64,000 nt of DNA, from NCBI GenBank assembly GCA_022606135.1, contig JABYQN010000013.1:1-64000 (forward strand), written 5' to 3'. This document shows positions 36,308-47,364 of this stretch, piece after piece (the first letter of the stretch is position 1; every line of letters starts with the position of its first letter). This DNA comes from Fomes fomentarius. Lineage: Eukaryota; Basidiomycota; Agaricomycetes; Polyporales; Polyporaceae. The translations under genes and the position numbers were made by a program. The notes under the pieces were generated by a model. That model was not told where the DNA came from. It searched no databases and saw only the letters and a list, made by a program, of their open reading frames with translations.

Positions 36308-37893
36308 TCCTATAGCTATAGGAGGCGACGGGAAGACGTTTGAGAGAGCAGACTGATGGTCGAGAACCCTAGTCGTATGCTACATATGCATATGCTATAC
36401 ATGAGCGACAACAAGGGTTCTCTGAGGCGAGCGGGTGGAGCAGGGGTGGAGAAGAGAGCATTCAGACGAGCTTCGGAGTGATTGCGGCGGCGGCATGAGA
36501 AAATGAGGTCAAGTACTTAGCAGCTTGACACCGGTCGACGGGCATTTGGACACAGGCAACCAATATGCACAGCCATGAACCCTCATCGCTGCGAATAGTG
36601 GGGAGCCAATCGTGTCCAGAGGTTCTGAGTGCACCCGTCCACCCTCAGAGTTACTTACCAAGCCTTCTTCTGTACAGGCAGTGAGTCATCTAGACTTAAT
36701 ACTGACTAGTCGCGCTGAGAACATACCGGAGTGCACGAAGAAGTGAAGCAGACGACCCGAGCACCCGCACATCCGACGCACGACGCCGGGTGTGACTGAC
36801 CTCCGCAGCTCAAGATTGGAGCGAATTACGCCAAGACGGAGAAACAAAGAGCATATTCGCGCCGCACGAAGGTTAGAGAGCCCCAACGAGCTTAGACCTA
36901 GATGGCCATCTATGTCAATTCATATATATCGTGGGCTTTGAGAGTGAAGTGGAAATGGGCCTCCAGTGCCGGTTGACCCTTACTTTCCGATCTAAGCGTG
37001 AATGGCTGGAGTGTTGCCCTGCAGTCCGAGATAGTCAGTGAACATTGACAGCGACCAATGGGTCGTACCTGCATCCATGACGGATACATTCACCAGATGC
37101 CTTTCGCGTACGGAAGTCTTGACTATGATTAGTATGAATGATTCAGTATCTGCAAAAACGCACATGAAGTGATTGCGAGTAGGAAAGCGCAGATAGGGAC
37201 TCCGTTAAATGAGAAATCATTGTCGAGACGATCATAGGCAGGATGCTATAGAAAAGGTGAACAGATACAACATGTGGAGTTTCGATTTGTCACGTCAGCC
37301 CATGAAACAATCTACGAGCAAACGAGTAACGCCCTTACCGACGTTCAATGCTCCAGGTCGCAACAACTATTCCCATCCTCTCCCTCTTCCTCGTCGTCGT
37401 CCTCTTTACCAGCTTTCCGTTTCGCTTTCTTCTTCGCGCCCTGTCCCTTCCCCCCACCCTGCTTCTTCCCCTTCCCATCCTTCAACTTACTTACCTTCTC
37501 GACCGCGTCCGCAATCTCCGCCTTAAAATCCTCCAATTCGCTCTCCTCCAGTCGTCCTTTCGCATCCTCATTCGCATCTCCGATCACGCCATCCTCCCCG
37601 TCGTCGCCTTCAGTGCTACCGCTCTGACCAGCACGAGGTCGTCCAGAAAGCCGATACAGTACCGACACCTCCGTGCGCCACACGCCCATGCCCTCTTTCG
37701 CGAGCCTATCACGCGCAGCAGCGCTGGAGCCAGACGTCGACGGTACGTCATATGCGGGGGTCTCGAGGACGAGCGGAATGTCGCGCGTGCGTGGGTCGGA
37801 CAGGATGTGTGCGAAGGTACGTAGGCCGAGATGTCCTCTAACAGGTATGGACGAATTGAGCGCTGGATTAGGGACGGTGACGGCGAGGGAGGA
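36165..37893 (+). repeat. Left copy of a ~1.7 kb direct segmental duplication
   Basis: Aligns in the same orientation with 40197-41815. Shared landmarks include the GACGTACAGAGAATTCG start, GCAGCTCTGCATCGTCGGACATT-like permease start region, AGCTTCGGAGTGATTGCGGC, CAGAGGTTCTGAGTGCACCC, and the Apn1-like coding end. Many point differences and several indels indicate an old event. The left border coincides with the 5' part of permease intron 1; outside it P450 sequence begins. The right border is near 37893, within the Apn1-like gene. Confidence 0.88.
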
Positions 37894-37895
37894 TG
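37345..37895 (-). pseudogene. 3' fragment of an Apn1-like AP endonuclease (left copy)
   Basis: Open frame of ~180 codons carrying only the C-terminal part of an endonuclease IV type enzyme. GHLGLRTFAHILSDPRTRD and IPLVLETPAYD match the segment near the end of the TIM barrel that holds a zinc-ligand Glu. It continues with WRTEVSVLYRLSG and ends in a lysine/acid tail (KKKAKRKAGKEDDDEEEGED). All earlier metal-binding residues are absent because the duplication breaks off at about 37893. The frame itself has no lesion, unlike the right copy. Confidence 0.65.
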
Positions 37896-38054
37896 GCTCG
37901 ATGGACGTATGAATCAATCCGCGGATGTTAGGTTACTGTATCTAGTATTTACATCATGGCGAACCACACAATCCTATTTCACTGACATTCGATCTGACAT
38001 AAACGAGCATAACATCAATAGCATCGAGAGGATAGGAGAAATCCAACATTGCGA

Positions 38055-40346
38055 TCAACGGCTCTCGTCAGCCATTTCACGCTGGTCTACGCGCGTCTTC
38101 GTCTCCTTCTCGTCACCTTCCCCTGATGATCCTATTTGGGCATCGTCTATAGTCCGAAAAGGCCCCTTGAACCACCTGCGAGCAGAGAAGATCCACGAGA
38201 GCGACGCGAAGACAAGCACACCTACGATCAACACGACCGCGTAATCTACTCGGTGCACGGTCAGTCACAAGTTCTCCAACATTGAAAATTGAAAACTGCA
38301 CGACAGCAGAGCACGCACTCATAGTATCGGCGGTAGGGCGGTTTGCAGGCGGGAACATGAGGAGCACGATCACGAAGCTCACCCACGCCACTGCGATGAG
38401 CCCGATAGGCACGTACCACCTTCCCAACGAGAACGGTCCGGGATGGAGTTTGTCTCGGCCTGAGGTCAACCGGAGGATGATCGGCGTGATATAAGACGTG
38501 TACATCCCCACGACAGATGCTCTACACCCATGAACACGAACAATCAGCATGCCTCACTCGCGCGTGCACACCGGAGACGATGGAAAAACGGCAAGTTCAA
38601 CAGTGGGACACGCACCCTGCGAACGCAGAAAGCGCAGTCTCCGAGAGACCCAGCAGTCCGCAAACCGCAGACAGCGCCATGACAAGCCACACGGCGTTCA
38701 CCGGCGTGCGGGTGTACGCGTGTACTTTCTTCCACCACCTCGACCCAGGCAACGCGTTGTCCCGCGCGAACGCGAACACGACGCGCGACGCGTCGACGCC
38801 CTGTGCGGCTCCCGTGACGTACTGCACGACGACGATGAGGCTCCAGATCGCCAGCATGCCCTGCTTGCCGAGCACGTCAAGGAAGACCTGGCCCATGGGC
38901 AGCACGAGAGGGGAGGCGAGTAGGTCGGGGATGGACGAGGCTGCGAAGGAGGTGGCGACGGAGAGGAGCCAGCCGAGTGTCGCTGTTGCGCCTACCGCGA
39001 CAAGGATTGCGATCGGTGCTGCGCGCGCTGCTCCGGCTGTTTCTTCTGAGATGTGGACGGCAGAGTCGTCTGCATGAGCGAGAGGTAGAAGAAAAGAACC
39101 AGTCATGAGTATGTGCATAGAGGTCGGAGTGGGCAGTTGAGACATACAACCGGTGAAGATCCACATCGGAGCTGTGAATGAGAGCATGAATGCCCATGCG
39201 TCTGTAGATTGTGGGCGTCTAGGTATATTACCTGTAGAAGGAGATAGACTGTGACTTACTATTGGACCATCCCGTATGATTCTCGTACATCGTAAACGCC
39301 GTCTGGGCGGACACCATTCGATTGCGACTGCATGCAAATAGAGCGACGATGGATGCAACAGTCGTGCTAACTACGCGCGGCTGTCAATTGTCACCATCCT
39401 TCTCGAAGCCTGACCTACAAACCCACCGTTCACGAAGGCATAGAAGAGGTTCAGACGAGCGAGGACTGCCGTGGCTGCCGAGCACAAGACACCGTGGGTG
39501 AATAAGATTACCAGCAAGATCCCATAGGTAGGTCCCGTGCCTAGGTTGATAGCGCCGTCGGAGCCCACATTGAGAGCGGTCGTGATCATCTGAGCACTAG
39601 CACGAGTGTCGCGGGAAGTTACTATTGGTAGCGCAGCATTGCTGCGAACGCTGAGAGGCAGGATAAGCAGGAACATACCAGTTGTAGTCGATCCCGCACA
39701 CTAATGAGACTTGCCCAGTGATATTCGCCCATCCAGTGATCCAGCTCGCAAGTGGCGCCCAGCGCGGCGGCGCCAGCTTAGCAGAGAAGTAATACAGACC
39801 CGCGCTAGTTCTAGATACGGTGTCGATAAACCTGGAGTCTGAATAGTAGAGGGCCAGAGTGCGGAGGGACGTACGGCATTGCGGAGGTCAGCTCCGCGAG
39901 CGAAGCGGCAACGCTCATCACAAATAGCGATGGGATGAGCCACCCAAAGACCATCCCGATGTGCCCGCCTGTAAGGATATGAGAATACGTGTGGTGCACG
40001 AAGATCAGGTTCCGGGATACTGTCACCGTAGAAACGTAGCGCTATGTAGATACCACATACCAGATATGAGTGGGAAGGACAATGTCGAGGCAATCGCTCC
40101 ACCAACGCCCATGATCGAAAATGCGAACGCGATCGTCTCGAACAGCTATAAATGTGGGGTATCGTAAGGTACTGTGTGAGCATGGAGGTAGATGAAGCGA
40201 CGTACAGAGAATTCGCGCCTGAACTCGCTTCGATATCCTAGCTTCGCGAGGAGCACATCGTCGGCCCGTTTGAGTGCTGTTAACCCGCTATGCTCGCCTT
40301 CGATCACCTTGGACAAGTTCGTGGTCAGCTCTGCATCGTCGGACAT
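38055..40346 (-). CDS. Amino-acid/GABA-type permease, APC superfamily (copy 1)
   Basis: Plasma- or vacuolar-membrane secondary transporter for amino acids, GABA or choline; substrate not determinable. Ten exons (40346-40206, 40145-40061, 39968-39875, 39810-39679, 39596-39427, 39370-39260, 39201-39148, 39069-38616, 38521-38319, 38245-38055) give 544 aa. Cytosolic N-terminus with KLGYRSEFRREFS, then FETIAFAFSIMGV, GGHIGMVFGWLIPS with the APC glycine-rich helix 1-2 region, AELTSAMPTSAGLYYF, the YDSAVHISEE loop after WIFTG, FARDNALPGSRWW and the final WIFSARRWFKGP. About 12 membrane segments are apparent. The N-terminal exon and promoter are duplicated at 36165-36345. A related permease lies at 47365-49671 on the other strand. 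Confidence 0.93.
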
Positions 40347-41815
40347 TGCTATAGGAGGGGACGGAAGACGTTTGAGAGAGTAGACTGATAGTCGAGAACC
40401 CTAGTCATATGCTATCCATGAGCGACGGCGAGGAAGCTCTATAAAAGACTCTGTGGAAGTTTTCTCAAGGCGAGCGGGTGGAGAGCATTCAGACGCCCTA
40501 AGAGCTTCGGAGTGATTGCGGCGGCGGCATGAGAAGATTAGGTCAAGTATAGCAGCTTAACACCGGCCAATGGCCATTTGAATGCAGGCAATCAGACAAC
40601 GGGGCGGAGGTATGCACATCCATGAGCCCTCATTACTGCGATAGTGGGGAGCCAATGGTGTCCAGAGGTTCTGAGTGCACCCGTCCACCCTCAGAGTTAC
40701 TTGCGAAGCCTTCTCCTGTATAGGCAGTGAGTCATATAATAGACTGAATACTGACTAGTTGCGCTTACCTTATTCAAGAAGATCCAGCCATACTAGTGAC
40801 GTTCCGCGTCTTCATACCTAACGGAGTGCACGAAGAAGAGAAGCAGCCGAGCCAAGCACCCGCACATTCAACGCAGGACACCGGGCGTGACCGACCTCCG
40901 CGACTCAGGATTGGAGCGGGTTATGCCAGGGATCACGCGCTCACGGAGAAACAAAGAGCATATGAGCGCCGCACTTGCAGGTAGAAGGTCAGAGGGCTTC
41001 AACGAGCTTAGGCCTGGATAGCCATCGATGTTAAACATATATCGTGGGCTTTCAGAGTGAAGTGGAAATGAGCTCTGGTTGGTCGTGACTTCACAGAGAC
41101 CAATGGGTCGTACTTGCATCCATGATGAATACAGTCACTATATGCGGCCTTTCGCGCATGGAAGTCTCAACTATAAATGGTTCAGTATCTGCAGCAGATG
41201 CACAACCCGCTCAACGAGGAATCATTGTCAAGACGACCGTAGGCAGGACACTATAGTAAAGATGAACAGATGCGATATCTGGAGTTTCCATCTGTCATGT
41301 CAGCCCATGAGACAATCTGCGGGCTAACGAGTAACGCTCTCACCGACGTTCAATGCTCCAGGTCGCAACAACCATACCCGTCCTCTTCCTCGTCGTGGTC
41401 CTCTTTACCAGCTTTTCGTTTCGCCTTCCTCTTTCCGCCCTGTCCCCTCCACCCACCCTGCTTCTTCCCCTTCGCATCCTTGCCTTCTCCACAGCATCCA
41501 CAATCTCCGACCCAAAATCCTCCAAGACACTCTTCCAATGACCAGCACGAGGTCGTCCAGAAAGCCGATTCAGTACCGAGACCTCCGTGTGCCACACGCC
41601 CATGCCCTCCTTCGCGAGCCTATCACGCGCAGCAGCACTGATGCCAGACGTCGACGGTACGTCGTATGCGGGGGTTTCCGGGACGAGCGGGATGTCGCGC
41701 GTGCGTGGGTCGGAGAGGATGCGTGCGAAGGTACGTAGGCCGAGGTGTCCTCTAACAGGTATGGACGAATTGAGCGCTGGACTAGGGTGACGGCGAGGAA
41801 AGATGTGGGGGAGGA
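40197..41815 (+). repeat. Right copy of the segmental duplication
   Basis: Direct-orientation partner of 36165-37893, about 4 kb away. It contains exon 1 and upstream DNA of the intact permease and the 3' part of the decayed Apn1-like gene. This is probably the parental copy, since both flanks continue into the genes whose pieces the left copy carries. Confidence 0.88.
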
Positions 41816-42600
41816 CAATGTGCTTACAATCCAATGTTCCCATGTCGCGGTCGGATTCAGCCACTAAGGAGGGCTAGGGTAAGGTGAAGTCGATGGTCGT
41901 TATTGACGAGGAACGTACTGGTAGTACTTAACAACGATTTCATCAGTATTCGGCTCCAGGTAACGCTGTGGATCACTCACTCCCAATCCTCTGGTGTCGT
42001 GATGTCGTACCTCTACAAGAGCAGCTGTAAGACATACGACAAGGTACAACTGTCGGGGTCGTTACTTACTGCAGCGTACATGCGGCCTGCAAGACGGAGA
42101 GCGGTCAAGCGAATGCGCTTCGCCAGCTGGAGATCACTCACGCGTATCTTTACATACACTGACTCGGGTCTTATCCTCTACTTGCTTGATGATCTCACCA
42201 AGTTCAGAGAAGCGGGGCCCGATGACGTTGCCGAAACCTGCTGAGTTTGATTGAGTGCGACTATATCGATTATTAATAAGTGAATGCCTACCATGTTCTC
42301 TTTTATCGTCGCGACTCCGACTGTCCGACCAGGACTACCTCAAAGTCATTGCTGGTCAATGAATGACTTACATTATGCGGGCTGGCTTACTGGAAGTTGT
42401 GTTCGCACCGCTTCAGGTCGTCGAGGAAGCACTTGTACGACTTTTCTCTCTTCTCTCTATGGCGGCAGACTGATAGGAGGAACACATGAACCGGGACAGA
42501 ACAGATCGACGTGCTCACTCATCAGGATTCCCTAAATGAGGAAGGATGTGGGAGGGATCATATCCAAACGACTTGATGCGAAACTTGGTGATCGAGTCGC
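41340..42600 (-). pseudogene. Decayed Apn1-like AP endonuclease (endonuclease IV family)
   Basis: Base-excision-repair type TIM-barrel nuclease, now broken. In gene order on the minus strand: FRIKSFGYDPSHILPH (~42585-42538), LKRCEHNFQ (~42425-42390), [18 protein letters not shown] then [13 protein letters not shown] (~42240-42135), RYDITTPEDWE (~42020-41985), and GHLGLRTFARILSDPRTRD with IPLVPETPAYD (~41760-41650). Compared with the family, the GSYLINLG segment, the HPG motif after LKRCE, the CHAFAAGYD continuation and the HLNDSK metal motif are deleted or scrambled, and in-frame stops separate the blocks. The tail differs from the left copy by a deletion near 41537. The N-terminal part is not found. 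Function is surely lost. Confidence 0.7.
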
Positions 42601-43446
42601 TAGTCAGCGAATTTGAGTCCGACTTTCTCTACGACTTCAGGAAGAGTGATCGCTGCGAAGGAGGCGACAAATTTTAAAGCTTCCTGTTCGACGGCTTCGC
42701 CCTGATGCGCCTCAGGGGCGCCGGAAAGGGAATCCAGAGTGCGAAGAGTGCCTGCACGAGGTTTCCAGAGGTGCCAGGCAGGTGGTAACATGGCACGACG
42801 GGAGGACGGGAAGATGAGAGCAAGGATGGTCGCAAGGAGGACAGAGAGCTACCAAGTGACAAAGTACACCTGTATGCTTGTAGCATTCCCGACCATAGAT
42901 CTAAGTGGAAACGACGGACAGCAGCGACTCGGAACTTGACAGTGCGGCGAGGTTCGTTCCAAGAGCACGGACAAGCTATATGCTTGGCAAAAGCGGCCAC
43001 AACGACAATCTGGCGAAGAAGAGGTGAAGACATGCAAAACCGATAAGGGGAACCTATGCACGACAGTCATATAAAGTCGCTCGAGATTTGCACGGAGCTT
43101 GTCAGGAGAAACCTGCTCGTCGTCTGCAACCTCGAGGTCGAGGAAGACGGGAGGTGGTGGTGGAACTGCCCTCAGGTGTTGTACCTGCTGTTTGAAGATG
43201 AGGTTCCATAGTATATGTCGGGGGGCATAAAGTTGTTAGACCAAGCCAGGTCCTTGACTCCGACGTCGTCGAGCTGACACTCACCTTTTGAGGATGCAGG
43301 GAGAGGAGGGGGAGCATCTGCGATAAGGCAGGTGGGATCTTGTACGTTCTCCGGGAGAGCAGCGGTTTCATGAGCACCTCTGGCGGTGGAGGAGGCGGAG
43401 CGTCGGGGGATTCTGAAGTTGTCTGACTCAGTCACTCTGACTCTGA
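42600..43446 (-). other. Unassigned coding-like remnants
   Basis: Minus-strand patches read as protein, for example KGECQLDDVGVKDLAW followed by SNNFMPPDIYYGTSS (~43285-43175), LEVADDEQVSPDKLRANLER (~43140-43085) and EALKFVASFAAITLPEVVEK (~42690-42620), but they lie in different frames. No family is recognised with confidence. They sit immediately upstream of the broken Apn1-like gene and may be another decayed gene. Confidence 0.3.
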
Positions 43447-43788
43447 GTGGGAGGCATTTGGATGATACTTAGGCGTCAACAGTCACGAACACGTCCTGTC
43501 ACATTGCCACGCGTTCCGTCACACATCACGAGTTCACGCCCAACCCGTGAGCTGGCCAACACCACGAGGTTCCCCAGAGGTTTCCGCACGGAGGGACATT
43601 TCCTCGTCCGTCGTCGACGATATCTGTTATCGGCTTCGCATCGATTCAACATCAACATGAACACGCCCCTCACCACTCATATATCTCCCACCACTCGTCA
43701 GACTCTTGCTTCCAACGTTCACCTCCAACGTCGCGTTCCCCACCTCTTCAACATCCGCCACCACCCTCGACGCTCTCGACGTGCAACC

Positions 43789-45539
43789 ATGGCTGCCACC
43801 GCTACTGCTGTACAGCCCGAGCTGGGACGGACATATGCGGAAGAGATCCGCCACGCCATCTTGCATGGTCGAACCGAAGACCTGATGCAACTGATAGTTA
43901 GTCTGAAGTCAGAATCCTGGGATGGCCTGTTGGTGGGCATCCAGTCAGCCTTCAAGGAGCTTACGGGGCTTGATGTCGCCTCCTACGGCGATCCCAGCCG
44001 TGACTTCCCCGTCAAGCTGTGCCCGAATGCTACGTCTTACCTAGATGCGATCCCTCTCCAATGGATCGACCCTTCCACACATCCTGAATTCGGAAAATTC
44101 GTCGGTGACCTGAAGGTCGTCTATTCACTAGTTCGAGTCGCATTCCTTGCTCCCCTCGCCAACGAACCCATTCACAAGCACTACGAGGATCAGCTCGACA
44201 CACTCATCTTGTGCATCGTCAACACTTTGATTGACGCATCTAACGCCTCGTTCAGCACCGATGCAGATGCACATGGACCCGTCGCTTCCCATTCGTTCCC
44301 GAATCCTCCAGCTGAGGAATGGAACTTGGAAGAGCTATCTGACAGCGGTTCCAGAGAGGTTGGCGATGACTCGCGCATGATGCAAGTCCCTGTCCCTGGT
44401 ACGTCGCCAATGAATCAGCAACTGTACCCATATGTATTTATTGTCTCTTCGACGATGATCGTCGACAGCACAGGCATCGCCCGGTCGCAACACTGTGCAG
44501 GGCGCCGGTGAACGTGCAACCCGTCCGTCATCGGAAGGTGTGTAACTGGAGTTGTCGTCCGTCTATCAGTGTGCGATGCTTATACTAAGTCGACGCCGCA
44601 TCCAGCACAGGATCCCATACCTTCCGAGGCCGGCCAGCCCGCTCACGTGCCCCCGTCTGACGCGTCCGCCGATGGTCCTCCGACTCCAAGTTCCCATGCA
44701 CTCAAACCGACGTATGATCCGGACTCATCTAGAGTTACGGATAGCTCGTGGATGTCGCTTACAACAGTATTGACGCACCCCCCCGTTGTGCATATGCCTC
44801 TATCGCCCGCAGCCTCCGACTCCGACTCCCACCTTCAGAAGACACCCGCGCCTTCGTACGAACCTCGCATCCCTCAGAGTCCGCACACCCCGGCCCAGAT
44901 GCCGACCTCAGACACTTCGGCCGTCTCCGAGTCCGAGCTCGATGAGCACGACCGTCAGTCTACGGAGAAGTCGTCCAGGGGTTCCAATGTGAGGCGCTCA
45001 CTGTCCTGGAGCAGTCCCGGGTGGCCGGCCATCGCGGGTGGTGGGCATAGGTCCCCGTTGGGGCTTCCGCGCGGCAAGAGCTCTGGCGTGCGGACTTCGA
45101 CTCCTCCAGGTCATCGCAAGGTGTCATCCGATCGGTCCGATCGGTCCGTAGGGAGCTTTGGCGGTATGTCCGTTTGACATCTGCGACGATGCATGGCTCA
45201 AGTGACGCGTTTACAGAGGCGGCCTCGGAATTCATACCAGATCCATGGAAGGTTGTAGATGAGCTGAGAGCGAAGCTGCAGAAGGAAAAGCAGGAGGAAC
45301 GGGCCAGGGAGCGCCAGGCGTTTGAGCGCGAAATTGAAGACCTCAAGCGTGAGCGTGAAGAATTCAAGCACGAGCGCAAGGGTTGGGCAGTGGAGCGAGT
45401 ATCTATGGAGGAGAATTGGAGGGTGGAGCGCAAGCGTTGGGAAGCAGAGCGCGAGCGTTGGGAAGCAGAGCGCGAGCGTTGGGGAGCGGAGCGCGAGCGA
45501 TGGATGAACTTTTTTCTAAAATCGCAAGGGCAGACCTAA
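43789..45539 (+). CDS. Hypothetical protein with C-terminal coiled coil
   Basis: Function unknown. Four exons (43789-44398, 44469-44537, 44606-45163, 45217-45539) give 519 aa. Residues 1-~200 form a folded-looking region with no known domain (ELGRTYAEEIRHAILHGR, LDAIPLQWIDPSTHPEFG, VRVAFLAPLANEPIHKHY). Residues ~200-400 are disordered Ser/Pro-rich. From about residue 410 (EFIPDPWKVVDELRAKLQKE) to the end the protein is highly charged and helical, with repeats RWEAERE typical of a coiled coil. I chose the ATG at 43789 for its ACCATGG context; an in-frame ATG at 43657 would add 44 residues. Introns of 70, 68 and 53 bp have good splice sites. A structural or scaffolding role is only a guess. Confidence 0.72.
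45428..45505 (+). repeat. 21-bp tandem repeat encoding coiled-coil heptads
   Basis: About 3.7 near-identical 21-bp units inside the coiled-coil gene; each unit encodes one heptad of the RERWEAE type, so array length changes would preserve both frame and heptad phase. Confidence 0.85.
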
Positions 45540-47364
45540 CACTTGTAGAATCGACTCCTTATCTCAAGCCGTCCATGTCGATTTTACTTCGATTTCACGT
45601 CGTCGCAATCATAACCCAGTCATCTCACGTATTTCGCTGAGGAGAGGTGAATCTGACGTTGATCGACAAAGTCACGGAGAACGACAACTTCCCCTGACCA
45701 GGTAGTGTGCCTAATCGTTGTTTCTGTCTGCATCGTTCTTGCACTGCAGAACACTAAGCTGTTGTCCTCTCTTGTCAGCGATGAGTGCACTCCGAGACCT
45801 CATACGAATTAACGCCGTCACGTTGTCGACGTCCTCTTTGTTTCCTCTCCTTGATGCCTCCTTCAAAGGGTATCACGCCTCGCGTGCATCCTCCCGATTT
45901 CCCTCAGGCTTTGCAGTTTTCTCCCGAGTCTTCCTGGACTTATGCCCGCACCATCTCCTTCAAGTTCTCGCCGTACTATGTGGGTTGGGAGCACAAGGGC
46001 CGTGTATTTGAAGATGAAGGTGGCTTGCACACCTCATTGAATCGCCTCGCCTTCTGAGTATGGAAAAGGTCGTGGCCGTCGTTCGTCGTCGTACATAGCA
46101 CAGCGAAACATAATCAAGGTGCGTGGATACATACAATCGTCTAACCCGATCGTCCCCTTTAATCAGCGACAGTGAGCGCACTAGTCGATTGGAATGCCTC
46201 ACACAGTCCATCACCGTCACGTTTCTGAGGATTGTGTTTCTCTGCCTCCTCCGAAGTCTTCTTCGCTGCTGCCACCTGGTCATCACCTCTCGAAAGCTCG
46301 TCTTACTTCTCCTCGACTGCGTTCTCCCGATCTGCCTTTAGGGCCTTCTCCCGGGTCTTCCTCGACTTCTTCAGCTCATCCCACACCGTCTCCTCGTCCT
46401 CGCCCAAACTTCCGTGCCTCTGCGGCGACCACGTTCTGCACCATTCCCGACCCTCTGATTGCGAGCATGTACCACGTGTCTCCATTGAGAGCCTCCACCG
46501 TAAGCAGGAGCACGACCCACAGCACGCTGAGCACGGCCGTGCAGACGGATGAATTTTTCTCCCGCCCGCTCGCCACTGTACATATCCTCCAGGGTCCTGA
46601 CACCGTCGCTGATGAGCACCATAGCATAGTTCGTCCCATTTCCGGGCGTAATGCAAGGGACGCGCTGCCCATTGCGAACCTTACGCCCCGCGTACTTCCC
46701 CTGCGTCCATTGCGGCAGTCGGCTCCCGATGAGCTGGAGGGAGGTATGTCAGAGTCGACTCGCTGACATTAATAAGTATTGATCGCGTTTTCTCTTGGGC
46801 GCTTAGAGAACGAGCGTGGTGGGATGTCGGCCCGGGCCCGGACGCGCGTCTTTCACTCAGCTCCCTGCAATGTTTGTAAGTAGTCATATAGGTAGACTGC
46901 CATGTGTAGCGTCCTCATCATACACGTCCTCCAGCTTGGCTTGAGAATCTCTCTATATGCAAAGCATAGACTACTATGGCAATTCAAGCATGATGCTCAT
47001 CCGGACTACTACTCTCTGCTGTCGTATCAGCTGCTCCTCATGTGTTCACACCATGCTTTTACAATCGCTTCAACGCACACGGATATATCCTCAAGTTTGG
47101 TCTCGCTGGATCCACGGGCCGTACGTCTAGGCAATTTTCCCTTCTGATAGCGAGGGAGACATCACCCCGATTCCTGGCAGCTTATCCGGATAGGAAGCGA
47201 AGTTCGTCTCGTCCGCTCCCACCGATGTCTATTACTCGCGAGACTCGAGAACACTCATATATGTCCGCGAGCTCAATCTATGTCTGCCCTGATAAGAGCT
47301 TGCGCGGTCCCATAACTCCTTCTGAAACTCTTCCTCGAATCAGAATCCTTTCCGATACCTTACT
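45540..47364 (+). other. Intergenic stretch with a possible hypothetical ORF
   Basis: A + strand frame at 46194-46766 (190 codons) is Pro/Ser-rich and could be an exon, and a shorter frame from 45855 (MPPSKGITPRVHPPDFPQAL) resembles its start in wording. Neither has a recognised domain or a convincing splice partner. The rest is upstream sequence of the second permease. Confidence 0.3.

Noticed and set aside
42600..42720. Possible Tra1/TRRAP-like fragment
   Set aside because: Only a short, frame-shifted resemblance around SNRKL; too weak to name.
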